Assembly: GCA_012031965.1 (NCBI GenBank)
Contig: JAAUSC010000063.1
Location: 1 to 32,675 of the forward strand
Length of the DNA stretch: 32,675 nt
Origin: Scytonema sp. RU_4_4
Lineage (GTDB): Bacteria > Cyanobacteriota > Cyanobacteriia > Cyanobacteriales > Nostocaceae
Reading direction: 5' to 3'
The translations under genes were made by a program, and so were the position numbers. The notes beneath the pieces are model-generated. The model did no database searches and was not told where the DNA came from. It saw only the letters and a list, made by a program, of their open reading frames with translations. Below, in pieces: positions 22,525 through 31,109 of this stretch. Position 1 is the first letter of the stretch; every line of letters begins with the position of its first letter.

Positions 22525-22564
22525 GAGTAACGAGTGAGTTGATGAACCAGTTGACTCGTTACTC
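22525..22564. repeat. Inverted repeat between convergent genes
   Basis: GAGTAACGAGT (22525-22535) and ACTCGTTACTC (22554-22564) are exact reverse complements 18 nt apart, between the DUF6761-like gene and the grxD stop. It may stop transcription from both sides, but no T tract follows. Confidence 0.45.
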
Positions 22565-22626
22565 AACACCCAGCACTGAGGACTGTATTTGCTAAGAACT
22601 AACTTTTAACGACAAGATGCTTCATT

Positions 22627-22950
22627 TCACGAAGCGAGTGCGACTTCTACCATTTGCTGCAATTCGCCTTTCTGGTACAGTTCAATGAGGACGTCCGAAC
22701 CACCAACGAATTCACCGTTGATGTAGACTTGGGGAATTGTTGGCCAGTTGGAATAGTCTTTAATTCCTTGACGGAGTTCGTAGTCATCCAAAATATTAAC
22801 CGTCTCGAAAGGAACTCCCAAGGTATTTAGGATTTGTACGGTGTTATTAGAGAAACCACACATGGGCATTAACTTGGTTCCCTTCATGAAAACCAAAATC
22901 TTGTTTTGCTGTAGCAAATTATCAATTCGCTCTTTGAGTTCTGGCGTCAT
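22627..22950 (-). CDS. grxD: Monothiol glutaredoxin (Grx4/GrxD type)
   Basis: A 107-residue protein with the CGFS active site in [15 protein letters not shown], the hallmark of class II monothiol glutaredoxins that bind and move [2Fe-2S] clusters. The glutathione-binding residues K23 (MKGTKLMP), W-P-T-I-P-Q and G-G-S-D are present. It starts [20 protein letters not shown]. It lies just downstream of bolA on the same strand. BolA and Grx4 form [2Fe-2S]-bridged complexes, so co-expression is likely. About 110 nt, including heptamer repeats, separates the two. Confidence 0.95.
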   Translation of the reverse strand: MTPELKERIDNLLQQNKILVFMKGTKLMPMCGFSNNTVQILNTLGVPFETVNILDDYELRQGIKDYSNWPTIPQVYINGEFVGGSDVLIELYQKGELQQMVEVALAS

Positions 22951-23023
22951 GGTCTTTTTGTTTCCTGATTTGCTTTTAGTCTAATTGTTGATGTTGTCTT
23001 TTGCCTTGCGTCATTAGTGCTAA

Positions 23024-23065
23024 CTAATGACTAATGACTAATGACTAATGACTAATGACTAATGA
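23024..23065. repeat. Heptanucleotide tandem repeat (STRR type)
   Basis: Six copies of CTAATGA. The array runs into the bolA stop (23059-23061), so the last unit overlaps its final codons. Short heptamer arrays like this are characteristic of heterocystous cyanobacteria. A shorter relative (TCATTAGTGC) lies just before it. Confidence 0.9.
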
Positions 23066-23310
23066 TTATTTTGCCAAGCATCGGGGGTATACGTTTTGAG
23101 TGCTAAGGCATGGATCGCTTCACTAGACATGGCTTCTTTAAGCGCACCATAGACTAACTGGTGCTGTTGTACCAGTCTTTTATTTGCAAACTGCGATGAA
23201 ACGACTGTCACTTGATAGTGATCACCACCTCCAGTCAAGTCCTGCACTTGAACTAGGGCGTCTGGCAGTTCTATCTTGATCATTTCCTCTACTTGCTGCG
23301 GACTTATCAT
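23059..23310 (-). CDS. bolA: BolA family protein
   Basis: From ATG 23310 ([20 protein letters not shown]) the product is 83 residues, normal for BolA. The family pattern is seen: [18 protein letters not shown] (with the His near the cluster-binding site), then [18 protein letters not shown] and [14 protein letters not shown]. The ORF opens upstream at 23358, but those 16 residues are not typical. It works with the CGFS glutaredoxin encoded next, as an iron-sulfur trafficking or iron-sensing partner. The last codons overlap the heptamer repeat. Confidence 0.92.
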   Translation of the reverse strand: MISPQQVEEMIKIELPDALVQVQDLTGGGDHYQVTVVSSQFANKRLVQQHQLVYGALKEAMSSEAIHALALKTYTPDAWQNNH

Positions 23311-23646
23311 CGCAATTCCTGATTTCTCAATCCCTAATAGGGATTGTAACTCCCGCATTTGAGCAATTCAAAATATATCTTAAGCTGGCACGCGATCGCA
23401 TTGCATGCTACTCCTCCCTTAAGAGGCACAAAATTCTAGAATCCAGTACTGGTGAATATCTTAGCGACTAAGGCTTCGCCATAAAATCACATACAGCGGT
23501 TTTCAGATCTGGTGGGCATTGCTCATTAATATCTCAAATGTCTATCACATCGGCTTTTCTCAGCAATGCCCAACGCCCTATGGCTGACGCCACGCCTTAC
23601 GGCTATCGGGGAAGACCTCCGGTCTCGCTGCGAAGGGAGCCAGTCG

Positions 23647-23675
23647 CCTACGGAGGAGCCAGTGCGGTCTTGGGG
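23647..23675. repeat. 29-bp direct repeat, copy 1
   Basis: CCTACGGAGGAGCCAGTGCG followed by GTCTTGGGG. It is identical to 23797-23825, 150 bp apart. It extends to 23703 as the dispersed repeat also present at 7630-7682. Confidence 0.9.
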
Positions 23676-23796
23676 TCTCCCCAAGTAGAGCATCTGGCGT
23701 TGGAGACCCTCCTGCAGCGCTGGTCTCACCAGATGCTACCCTTACGGGAAGCCGCTACGCGTCTACAAGCCGGGAAACCCGGACGCCAGATACCTA

Positions 23797-23825
23797 CCTA
23801 CGGAGGAGCCAGTGCGGTCTTGGGG
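23797..23825. repeat. 29-bp direct repeat, copy 2
   Basis: Identical to 23647-23675. After this copy the sequence diverges to GAGCCAGTACTGGCTC, itself a palindrome (23825-23840). Confidence 0.9.
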
Positions 23826-24009
23826 AGCCAGTACTGGCTCCCCTACGATTTGTGGTCTATTCATATGAAAACTGCTGTAATGAGAACGCAACTTAGCATC
23901 AAGCATCAAAATTTCTCACCATCGCCAATAATCTCATCCTATCATTTGGCTGAATGACCAGTAGGGATTAGAGGCTGTGGTGAGCAAAGGACAGAGAGAG
24001 GCAATTTGA

Positions 24010-24654
24010 TTATTTCTTTTGAGGGTTCTTTTGAGGGGAGGAAGGAGAAGGAGAAGGAGAGGGCGAGGAGGACGCACTGCTACCCCCCCTAGAAAACGGA
24101 GTATCCACAAAACCCAATTCTAACAACTGCTGGTAAGATTTTTTACCTAAATCACGTGTTGGGTTTTGACTCTTAACTATTTGAATGAGTAACGGTACAG
24201 CTAATTCTGGCTTGTTTTGCGCTCTATGTACCAATGCTAGCTGGTAGGTCGCTTCATCTCGCATTTGAGCAGTTTCCAACGCTTTTTTTCGCTGAGCATC
24301 AGCAACTCTATTGTCAATTCCAGAAAAACTAGAATTTAGTTCTTGATAAAAATTAGAGAGCTGATTGAAGACAGCTCGTGCTTCTTGGAGTTTCTTTGCT
24401 GCTGTGTCGTAGTTTTGGGAAGAAACTGCATTACTTGCTTCTGTCATAAGACGCTTCCCTCCCTCAAGGCTCAACAGGCTGTTATTTTGTGCTGTAGGAC
24501 GGAGGTTATTTGGATCGTTGGGATCAATAGGTTGTGGTTGGCTAGAGCCACTGGGTAGCTGAGCTTGAGCATTAACAGGTGATAACAGACTCAGTGCTGC
24601 TATCACTGCTAAGGAAGTCAAGCGAAATACAGGAACGGTTGCAGACAAGTTCAT
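24010..24654 (-). CDS. Secreted or periplasmic helical protein, 214 residues, unknown function
   Basis: The N terminus is a signal peptide (MNLSATVPVFRLTSLAVIAA, cleaved near VNAQAQ). A Pro/Asn-rich linker follows. Then comes a helical region (residues about 60-180) with a TPR-like pattern: NYDTAAKKLQEARAVFNQLS and MRDEATYQLALVHRAQNKPE. The last 25 residues are low-complexity Ser/Pro with a basic end (SPSPSPSPSSPQKNPQKK). I recall similar proteins in cyanobacteria but no function. It is transcribed alone, 355 nt before the MITE-like element's far side. Confidence 0.75.
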   Translation of the reverse strand: MNLSATVPVFRLTSLAVIAALSLLSPVNAQAQLPSGSSQPQPIDPNDPNNLRPTAQNNSLLSLEGGKRLMTEASNAVSSQNYDTAAKKLQEARAVFNQLSNFYQELNSSFSGIDNRVADAQRKKALETAQMRDEATYQLALVHRAQNKPELAVPLLIQIVKSQNPTRDLGKKSYQQLLELGFVDTPFSRGGSSASSSPSPSPSPSSPQKNPQKK

Positions 24655-25031
24655 GAGGTCATTTAGTAAAGATAACTAAAAAACAGTTATGGAAACTTCG
24701 GGTATCTTAACTCTGTTTTGAACTTTGGCAAAACAAAGCTTCATAATTAAGCTTCTCTGATTTAGACTGAACATCAATAAAATCAAGTTCCCATAGCTTC
24801 TGCATACCACCTAAATTACCCTTATGAACGAACGCACAAATTCCTCTGATTTTTCAACTTTCATTGCCAAGTGATAAACAAGGAATAAAAAGTGTACTAG
24901 AGATAGCCGACTCCAGCTTCATTTAAGAGATGCAGGTTAGTATTAACATCACCGATGACTTTTAAGGGGATTTAGAAATTGACTGAATTGACCAAATAAT
25001 GAGCAAGTGTGTGACAAAACCGCACCTTAGG
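24655..25031. other. 377-nt region without a recognised gene
   Basis: AT-rich sequence upstream of the secreted-protein gene and downstream of plsC. I see no ORF, repeat or strong hairpin. It probably contains the promoter of the secreted-protein gene. Confidence 0.4.
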
Positions 25032-25805
25032 TTAACTATTTGCAATTTCTGCAAATGCATGAGGAGTGATTTCTGATTCCTGATGGCTTAATTTTTTGAG
25101 AGCGATCGCTAAATCACCATTGAGACGCTTAGCATCCTGTTTCAACGGACCTCTAGCATAATCTGCGACTTCTATTGGAGATCCAATGTGAATACTCACA
25201 TCCGTACCCCATGTCGGATAAGATTCGCTGTAGTTGATGCCGATGGGTATAATCTTGATGCCTAATCCAGGATGATTAGATTCAGCACTCAAAGCTAGAC
25301 GGGCAATTCCTGGCTTTAACGGCTGAACTTTGCGATCGCGAAAAATACCCCCCTCTGGAAAAATAACTAACATTTCCCCTTGTTCAAGGAGTTCAACACT
25401 ATGACGCAGAGTCGTAATTGAGGGGCGTTTAGGATCTACAGAGAACCCCCCTAAGCGTCGAACAAACCAGCCTTGCAACCCTTGGCATTCAGTTATAGTG
25501 ACCATGAATCGCAAGTCTCGTCCAGTGACGCATCGCCCAGCTCCATAGGCTAGTAGCAAAGGATCCCAACGTGCTCGATGCGTCGGAGCAAGGATAACAG
25601 GACCAGTTTCAGGAAGATTTTCTTGTCCAGTCACTCTAATACGCCCAAAGAAAAATGGTAAAACAAGGTGACCTCCCAAGAAATACACCACAGGACTTAA
25701 CCAAGGAGAAATCTCAGAGGTCGTAATGTGAGCCACCTTGGCACTTTCTGGCGTAGTAGCAGGATGATCACAGGAAGTATCGGAGGGAGAGTTTAACTCA
25801 ATCAT
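25032..25805 (-). CDS. plsC: 1-acyl-sn-glycerol-3-phosphate acyltransferase (PlsC-like)
   Basis: A 257-residue member of the lysophospholipid acyltransferase family. It has the HxxxxD motif in APTHRARWDPLLL and the substrate motif FPEGGIFRD, plus PIGINYSE later. This enzyme adds the second acyl chain to make phosphatidic acid at the membrane. The first 35 residues are polar, with a hydrophobic stretch (LSPVVYFLGGHLVLPFFF) before the active site. It lies 111 nt downstream of tadA on the same strand and may be transcribed with it. Other substrates within this superfamily cannot be excluded. Confidence 0.88.
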   Translation of the reverse strand: MIELNSPSDTSCDHPATTPESAKVAHITTSEISPWLSPVVYFLGGHLVLPFFFGRIRVTGQENLPETGPVILAPTHRARWDPLLLAYGAGRCVTGRDLRFMVTITECQGLQGWFVRRLGGFSVDPKRPSITTLRHSVELLEQGEMLVIFPEGGIFRDRKVQPLKPGIARLALSAESNHPGLGIKIIPIGINYSESYPTWGTDVSIHIGSPIEVADYARGPLKQDAKRLNGDLAIALKKLSHQESEITPHAFAEIANS

Positions 25806-25916
25806 GACGGTGGCTACTGGCTGTTAGGTTAAATACATTCAAGACTCTGTTAATTACACCGTAGATTTTCTTCCGTGACTTGTGTAGCACCAGCTGGACA
25901 GTTTTACCTCTGTCCG

Positions 25917-26402
25917 TTAGTTTGAGATCTGTCGCCGTTTCGCAAACCAAGCTTGCAATTGCTGACGACAGGAGGATTCTAAAATACCTCCAATGACATG
26001 CAAGCGGTGATTGGAAGCAGCGCTATCGGGGATATTAGCAACGGTACGAATTGCACCAGTTTTGGGGTCGTCCACCCCATAGACTAGAAGTCCTATACGC
26101 GCCTGTACAATAGCACCTGCACACATTGGACACGGTTCCAGAGTGACGTAAAGGGTGCATTGGTTCAGACGCCAAGTCTGTAACTTTTGAGTAGCTGCTC
26201 TAATAGCAATAATTTCTGCGTGCGCTGTAGGGTCATTGTCACGTTCTTTCCTGTTTTCCCCTTCTGCAATCAAAGTTCCGGACGAATCAATAACAATAGC
26301 GCCTACAGGAACTTCATCTGCATCACCTGCTATTTGTGCTAAGTCTAAGGCGCGACTCATCCATTGCCGATGTATAAGATATTCTGAATACTCAATGAGC
26401 AT
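25917..26402 (-). CDS. tadA: tRNA-specific adenosine deaminase TadA
   Basis: A 161-residue zinc deaminase. The catalytic motifs are HAEIIAIRAA (His and the proton-shuttling Glu) and PCPMCAGAIVQARI (the two Cys ligands). TadA converts A34 to inosine in the tRNA-Arg(ACG) anticodon. The length and the N-terminal segment (HRQWMSRALDLAQIAGDADE, then VPVGAIV) match TadA, not cytosine or guanine deaminases. ATG 26402 is chosen; the next in-frame Met (MSRALDLA) would shorten it by 14 residues. It follows grxC with an 18-nt gap, so the two are probably co-transcribed. Confidence 0.95.
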   Translation of the reverse strand: MLIEYSEYLIHRQWMSRALDLAQIAGDADEVPVGAIVIDSSGTLIAEGENRKERDNDPTAHAEIIAIRAATQKLQTWRLNQCTLYVTLEPCPMCAGAIVQARIGLLVYGVDDPKTGAIRTVANIPDSAASNHRLHVIGGILESSCRQQLQAWFAKRRQISN

Positions 26403-26420
26403 ATTCTTATCGGTGAGAAG

Positions 26421-26735
26421 CTAAACAGCCGATTGAGTCAGAAGAGGGTCTAACTGACTTTGCGTGTCTAACTGATAAAGGTCATCACAACCGCCGATGT
26501 GTTGATTGTTAATAAAAATTTGCGGTACAGTGCGGCGTCCATTGGCACGTTCTGCCATTTTTGCTCTGGCTGCTTCATCACCATCAATTTTGTATTCTGT
26601 AAACTTGACACCTTTCCACCACAACAGCATCTTGGCGCGGATGCAATATGGGCAAGTTTGCCAGGTGTAGATTTCCACATTGGCTTTGATGCACTCAGGA
26701 TGGCGACCTAGTAGAGTGTTAAGAAAGTTCAACAT
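26421..26735 (-). CDS. grxC: Dithiol glutaredoxin (Grx3/GrxC type)
   Basis: About 104 residues with the CPYC active site (IYTWQTCPYCIRAKMLL), the TVPQIFI cis-Pro region and the glutathione-binding GGCDDLYQL. It reduces protein disulfides and glutathione mixed disulfides. The start at 26735 (MLNFLNTLLGRHPECIKANV) fits the family. An in-frame ATG at 26756 would add seven residues. This is the second glutaredoxin in the window, with an active site distinct from the CGFS enzyme at 22.6 kb. Confidence 0.93.
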   Translation of the reverse strand: MLNFLNTLLGRHPECIKANVEIYTWQTCPYCIRAKMLLWWKGVKFTEYKIDGDEAARAKMAERANGRRTVPQIFINNQHIGGCDDLYQLDTQSQLDPLLTQSAV

Positions 26736-26856
26736 AATGCTTGTAACATTATTCATCTATCTTTTAGCCTAATTCATAGCTGGCGCAAAAGAGACTAGAG
26801 AAGGTTAGTGAGGGAGACAAGGACTGCAGTACTGTCCTCATGAATACGACGCACCT

Positions 26857-27084
26857 TTAGTTCATGTTCTCTTTTTCTAAGATAAGTTCATTCTCTAAAA
26901 TGAGAATATAAGGCCATGTCAAAGCTTCCAGAAAACAACCAATCATTGTGACTATTTTTGCCGCCCAAACTATAGGAAAATTAGTGTATTCGTCTAATTC
27001 TCTGAATTTTTGTCTAAATCCAATCCATTGGATAATGACACCTAAAAGATAAGAAAATAATGCTACTGATATTTCAATCGACAT
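26857..27084 (-). CDS. Small two-helix membrane protein, 75 residues, unknown
   Basis: From ATG 27084 (MSIEISVALFSYLLGVIIQW) the protein has a hydrophobic helix, a charged loop (FRQKFRELDEYTNF), then a second helix (about residues 38-62) and an acidic tail (ENELILEKENMN). GGAGAG lies about 9 nt before this ATG, which favours it over 27117. Its base composition is more AT-rich than that of its neighbours. It is not recognised as a known family. It might be recently acquired or a fast-evolving orphan. Confidence 0.5.
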   Translation of the reverse strand: MSIEISVALFSYLLGVIIQWIGFRQKFRELDEYTNFPIVWAAKIVTMIGCFLEALTWPYILILENELILEKENMN

Positions 27085-27682
27085 ATAAATATCTCTCCGT
27101 TCTTTAAGATGGTTCACCCTGAGAAATAGTTTTTAATGTTTCCTTTTAGAGAAATCGTGTAAAGATATCTTTGACTGCAAGGTGGAGCTATGACAAGCAG
27201 CAAGGTACTGCTCACTTCATAGACTTTCACTGCCAGGTTATAAAATTTAGTTGGTGATATGTAGATACAGCTCAAGTCAGATAAATTCTGGTAAAGTTCT
27301 GAGAAAGTTCCTAGAACTTTTTGAACAGTTGCTTAATTCTCTCCAGTTGAGAAAAGCCAATGATAATAATTGCTAGTGAGGAGCAAGATACTGGAGGTAT
27401 CTTGGGGCATAGGGCGCGCTCCGCGAGGCTCCAGCTTTCAAGGCCGCTGAGCGCAAAGCGCACGCACTCGCGTTCGTGATCGCCACAGCAATAATCCCTT
27501 AGCCAGGAGTTTTTTGTGCGACAACTGTGACTTTATATCCGCCAGCAGCAAAACTTAACATAGGCGATAGTTGATACTATTTTCTGCAGGTATCCCCACA
27601 GGTATCCGCCCTTTGGTAGACTTGAAAACTGAAACAGGTTTCTGAAACGACGCAAAATCAAGCAACCGAGAGGGCAGAGTTT
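27085..27682. other. 598-nt region upstream of glpX with a GC-rich repeat
   Basis: No gene is recognised. A GC-rich interspersed repeat lies at about 27410-27480 (GGCGCGCTCCGCGAGGC, then GAGCGCAAAGCGCACGCACT). A small hairpin, AAAGTTC-CTA-GAACTTT, lies at 27304-27320. The 180 nt before the glpX GTG should contain its promoter and a long leader. Confidence 0.45.
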
Positions 27683-28723
27683 GTGGAAAATACACTTGGG
27701 TTAGAAATTATTGAAGTTGTTGAGCAAGCGGCGATCGCATCCGCACGCTGGATGGGAAAAGGTGAAAAAAATACGGCTGACCAAGTGGCTGTAGAAGCCA
27801 TGCGGGAACGAATGAATAAAATTTATATGCGTGGTCGCATCGTGATTGGGGAAGGCGAACGCGATGACGCGCCCATGCTCTATATCGGGGAAGAAGTTGG
27901 TATTTGCAGCAATCCAGATGCCAAAAATTTTTGCAACCCTGATGAACTGATTGAAATTGATATCGCTGTTGACCCTTGTGAAGGTACTAACCTTGTAGCC
28001 TATGGTCAACCAGGCTCAATGGCTGTTTTGGCAATTTCCCAAAAAGGTGGTTTGTTTGCCGCTCCTGACTTCTACATGAAGAAGCTAGCAGCTCCCCCAG
28101 CTGCTAAGGGTAAGGTAGACATCAACAAATCTGCCACTGAAAACCTGAAGATTCTCTCTGAGTGTCTAGAAAGAGCCATCGAAGAGCTTGTTGTCGTGGT
28201 GATGAAGCGTGAGCGCCACAACGACTTAATCAAAGAAATTCGGGAAGCAGGAGCGAGAGTCCAGCTGATTTCTGATGGTGACGTAGGCGCAGCCATATCT
28301 TGTGGTTTTTCTGGAACCAACATTCATGCCCTGATGGGAATTGGTGCTGCTCCAGAAGGCGTTATTTCCGCCGCCGCAATGCGTGCTTTGGGTGGACACT
28401 TCCAAGGTCAACTCATTTACGATCCAGCCGTCGTCAAGACCGGTTTGATTGGCGAAAGCAAGGAAGCCAACATCGACCGGCTGAAGTCTATGAATATCAA
28501 TGACCCCGATAAGGTCTACGATGCTCATGAACTCGCATCTGGTGAAACTGTCTTATTCGCCGCTTGTGGGATTACGACTGGTAACCTCATGCAAGGCGTC
28601 CGTTTCTTCCAAGGAGGCGCAAGAACTCAAAGCTTGGTAATTTCTAACCAATCCCGTACTGCCCGATTTGTGGACACTATCCACATGCTTGATCACCAAC
28701 CCAAGGTGTTGCAATTGCACTAA
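27683..28723 (+). CDS. glpX: Class II fructose-1,6-/sedoheptulose-1,7-bisphosphatase
   Basis: The dual-function F/SBPase of the cyanobacterial Calvin cycle, 346 residues, full length. Motifs seen: [24 protein letters not shown] (metal- and phosphate-binding DPxEGT), [11 protein letters not shown], and [20 protein letters not shown]. It starts with GTG at 27683 (reading [20 protein letters not shown]); relatives I recall start at the same place. It is cytoplasmic and redox-regulated in the related enzyme. hemA follows in the same direction after 99 nt, a pairing I know from other cyanobacteria. Confidence 0.96.
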   Translation: MENTLGLEIIEVVEQAAIASARWMGKGEKNTADQVAVEAMRERMNKIYMRGRIVIGEGERDDAPMLYIGEEVGICSNPDAKNFCNPDELIEIDIAVDPCEGTNLVAYGQPGSMAVLAISQKGGLFAAPDFYMKKLAAPPAAKGKVDINKSATENLKILSECLERAIEELVVVVMKRERHNDLIKEIREAGARVQLISDGDVGAAISCGFSGTNIHALMGIGAAPEGVISAAAMRALGGHFQGQLIYDPAVVKTGLIGESKEANIDRLKSMNINDPDKVYDAHELASGETVLFAACGITTGNLMQGVRFFQGGARTQSLVISNQSRTARFVDTIHMLDHQPKVLQLH

Positions 28724-28735
28724 ATTTTGAAAAAT

Positions 28736-28778
28736 GGGAAAAGGGGAAGGGTGAAAGGATAGTCATTTCCCTTTTCCC
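28736..28778 (+). terminator. Purine/pyrimidine stem-loop between glpX and hemA
   Basis: GGGAAAAGG (28736-28744) pairs with CCTTTTCCC (28770-28778), with partial extension. It lies 13 nt past the glpX stop and 45 nt before hemA. It may terminate or attenuate read-through. The arms continue as a low-complexity CCCTATTCCC stretch. Confidence 0.45.
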
Positions 28779-28822
28779 TTTACCCTATTCCCTATTCCCA
28801 ATTAGTAACTAAGATTTAGCAA

Positions 28823-30109
28823 ATGAATATAGCAGTGGTGGGGTTAAGCCATAAAACAGCCCCAGTAGAAGTTCGGGAAAAACTGAGTATTCCAGAACCA
28901 CAAACTGAAGGTGCGATCGCGCACTTGCTCAGTTATCCTCATCTTGAAGAAGTCGCAATACTAAGCACTTGTAACCGTCTGGAAATTTACATCGTTGCTC
29001 AAGAAACCGAACAAGGTATTCGGGAAGTGACTCAGTTTCTCTCAGAACATAGTAAACTGCCAGTCATATCTTTGCGGCAACATCTGTTTGTTTTACTCCA
29101 TCAAGATGCTGTTATGCACTTGATGCGTGTTGCTGCTGGTTTGGATAGTCTGGTTTTGGGAGAAGGTCAAATTCTGGCTCAAGTGAAAAACACTCACAAG
29201 CTGGGACAGCAGTACAACGGTATAAAAACTGTTTTGAATCGCTTATTGAAACAAGCTATTACAGCTGGCAAACGGGTTCGCACCGAAACCAGTATTGGCA
29301 CTGGCGCAGTCTCCATCAGTTCAGCTGCTGTGGAGTTGGCGCAGATGAAATTGGAAAATTTAACGGCTTGTCGGGTGGCAATATTGGGTGCTGGCAAAAT
29401 GTCACGGTTGCTAGTACAACACCTACTATCCAAAGGCGCTGAACAAATTTGTATCTTAAATCGCTCTCTTGGACGAGCAGAGGAGTTGGCAAAGCAATTC
29501 CCAGGACAACCTCTCAAAACTTGCTTGCTTTCGGAAATGATAACAGTAATTACCGAAAGTGACTTAGTGTTTACAAGTACATCTGCGACAGAGCCAATTC
29601 TTGACCGCGCTAAATTAGAGATGGTTTTAGAACCCAACCGACTTTTGACATTGGTTGATATTTCCGTACCACGTAACGTTCATGCTGATGTTAATACATT
29701 GGAAAATGTACAGGCGTTTAATGTGGATGATTTAAAGGCGGTAGTCGCACAAAACCAAGAGAGTCGCCGCAAAATGGCGCAGGAAGCAGAAGGACTCTTA
29801 GAAGAAGAGACAGAAGCTTTCGATGTTTGGTGGCGATCGCTCGAAACTGTCACGACCATTAGCTGTTTGCGGAATAAAATTGAAACTATCCGCGAACAAG
29901 AACTAGAAAAAGCTTTATCGAGATTGGGTTCAGAATTCGGCGAAAAACATCAAGAAGTCATCGAAGCCTTGACAAAAGGAATTGTTAACAAAATTTTACA
30001 CGATCCAATGGTGCAGCTGCGAGCTCAGCAAGATGTCGAAGCAAGACGCCAGTGTATGCAAACTTTACAAATGTTGTTTAACTTAGATGCAGGCAAACAG
30101 TTTAGCTAA
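28823..30109 (+). CDS. hemA: Glutamyl-tRNA reductase
   Basis: The enzyme reduces glutamyl-tRNA to glutamate-1-semialdehyde, the first committed step of tetrapyrrole (haem, chlorophyll, bilin) synthesis. At 428 residues it is full length. It starts [20 protein letters not shown] and has the catalytic Cys in [14 protein letters not shown]. The hallmark [19 protein letters not shown] follows, then the NADPH-binding region ([20 protein letters not shown]) and the C-terminal dimerisation helices. It sits downstream of glpX with a stem-loop between them. Confidence 0.97.
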   Translation: MNIAVVGLSHKTAPVEVREKLSIPEPQTEGAIAHLLSYPHLEEVAILSTCNRLEIYIVAQETEQGIREVTQFLSEHSKLPVISLRQHLFVLLHQDAVMHLMRVAAGLDSLVLGEGQILAQVKNTHKLGQQYNGIKTVLNRLLKQAITAGKRVRTETSIGTGAVSISSAAVELAQMKLENLTACRVAILGAGKMSRLLVQHLLSKGAEQICILNRSLGRAEELAKQFPGQPLKTCLLSEMITVITESDLVFTSTSATEPILDRAKLEMVLEPNRLLTLVDISVPRNVHADVNTLENVQAFNVDDLKAVVAQNQESRRKMAQEAEGLLEEETEAFDVWWRSLETVTTISCLRNKIETIREQELEKALSRLGSEFGEKHQEVIEALTKGIVNKILHDPMVQLRAQQDVEARRQCMQTLQMLFNLDAGKQFS

Positions 30110-30171
30110 ATGACTAGTCAAGAGAACTCCATTCTGGAAGATCCCCGTGAATCCTCCTTTTAAGGGGGACT
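30110..30171. repeat. Short gap with AAGGGGGA-type sequence
   Basis: CCTCCTTTTAAGGGGGACTT near 30150-30170, and CCCCCTTTTTCAAGC with CTAAGGGGG at about 30189-30211, resemble the dispersed stem 'AGTCCCCCTT...AAGGGGGA' I recall from cyanobacteria. The second copy runs into the DUF559 remnant. Confidence 0.4.
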
Positions 30172-30348
30172 TCAAAGCTGTGGTTCCCCCCCCTTTTTCA
30201 AGCTAAGGGGGATCAACTCCTGAATCTTGCAACACACTCCCTTAAAATCATTCATCACCTCTTGATTCGTAAACCTCACAACAGTTTCTAACCCCAAAGC
30301 ACCATTGCCGAATGCCCTAGAATTGAACTGTATATCAAGCTTTATGGC
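30172..30348 (-). pseudogene. DUF559-family endonuclease-like C-terminal fragment
   Basis: A minus-strand frame reads GALGLETVVRFTNQEVMNDF and then KGVCCKIQEL. This matches the C-terminal end of DUF559 (very-short-patch-repair-like) proteins, where LG-x-x-VxRFTNxEV is typical. Nothing upstream in the frame looks like the catalytic part; that DNA is the Uma2 gene's start on the other strand. I judge it a truncated remnant. The end of the frame is made by an interspersed repeat (LSLKKGGEPQL). Confidence 0.5.
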
Positions 30349-30354
30349 ATCGTC

Positions 30355-30930
30355 ATGAACAGCAAAAAAGTCAAGGTGCAGTCTCTGTACACTGTCAGCG
30401 ATGAAGAACTTATGCTCATGAGTTCGCAAAACCCAGAGCTTAGGTTTGAACGTAATATTGATGGAACACTAGAAACTATGCCACCGACTGGGGGGATTTC
30501 TGGAAATAGAGAAATAAAAGCAGGAGCCTATCTGCTTAATTGGGTAGAAAGTCAGGATTTAGGTGAAGTTTTCAGTTCAAGTACGGGTTTTAAATTACCC
30601 AATACTGCTGTACGTTCTCCTGATGCAGCTTTTGTGGCTAAAGAACGTCTAAGCGAAGATTGGGATGAACAAGAGGACAAGTTTATCAATTTAGCACCCG
30701 ACTTTGTCATTGAAATTCGTTCTAAAAACGATAGTCTAGAAAAACTCAAGACAAAGATGGAGGAATATATCGCTAATGGTGTCAAGTTGGGATGGTTAAT
30801 TGAGCGTCAAAATCAGCAAGCTTTAGTTTATCGCCTGGATGGCTCAATAACCCAGTATCCTGCTACAGCAAGTTTGAGTGGTGAAGACGTTGTGCCTGGG
30901 TTTACACTGCCGTTAGCAAGGTTATTGTAG
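30355..30930 (+). CDS. Uma2 family endonuclease-like protein (DUF820)
   Basis: A 191-residue protein of the large cyanobacterial Uma2 (PD-(D/E)XK) family. Core elements are visible: ELRFERNIDGTLETMPPTGG, FKLPNTAVRSPDAAFVAKER (conserved R-S-P-D), APDFVIEIRSKNDSLEKLKT (the E-x-R/K catalytic strand) and YIANGVKLGWLIE. These proteins are assumed to be nucleases but their roles are unclear; many copies exist per genome. The start at 30355 lacks a clear ribosome binding site. It follows a DUF559 remnant on the opposite strand. Confidence 0.88.
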   Translation: MNSKKVKVQSLYTVSDEELMLMSSQNPELRFERNIDGTLETMPPTGGISGNREIKAGAYLLNWVESQDLGEVFSSSTGFKLPNTAVRSPDAAFVAKERLSEDWDEQEDKFINLAPDFVIEIRSKNDSLEKLKTKMEEYIANGVKLGWLIERQNQQALVYRLDGSITQYPATASLSGEDVVPGFTLPLARLL

Positions 30931-31109
30931 AAGTGAAATGACCGAAGAAAGTACGGGCTGCGCCCCGCTACGCGCTCCAGAACGCAGAACGCACCAACTC
31001 AGAATTAATAAAGGGTACAAGCCTCTAAATTTTCTAAATTTATTTATGGGGATGTATTTATAACATAGTATTGTAAAGAACAAACGTCTACCCAAAGTAT
31101 GAACTTTTT
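30931..31109. repeat. Intergenic region with a GC-rich repeat fragment
   Basis: GGGCTGCGCCCCGCTACGCG at about 30957-30976 is a piece of the interspersed palindromic repeats seen elsewhere in the window. The remaining AT-rich part should hold the nucleoside hydrolase promoter. Confidence 0.45.

Larger units (their letters stand above)
23491..23879. mobile_element. Candidate MITE-like element with 14-bp terminal inverted repeats
   Basis: TACAGCGGTTTTCA (23491-23504) and TGAAAACTGCTGTA (23866-23879) are inverted repeats with one mismatch, 389 bp end to end. Inside are a second inverted pair, TGGGCATTGCT (23513-23523) and AGCAATGCCCA (23562-23572), and two copies of a 29-bp direct repeat. No transposase frame fits. 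No clear target duplication is visible at the edges. It is GC-richer than its surroundings. Confidence 0.5.

Noticed and set aside
23647-23825. Two 29-bp repeats 150 bp apart as a minimal CRISPR
   Set aside because: There are only two copies, the spacing is far too long, and the repeat is also dispersed elsewhere in the window.
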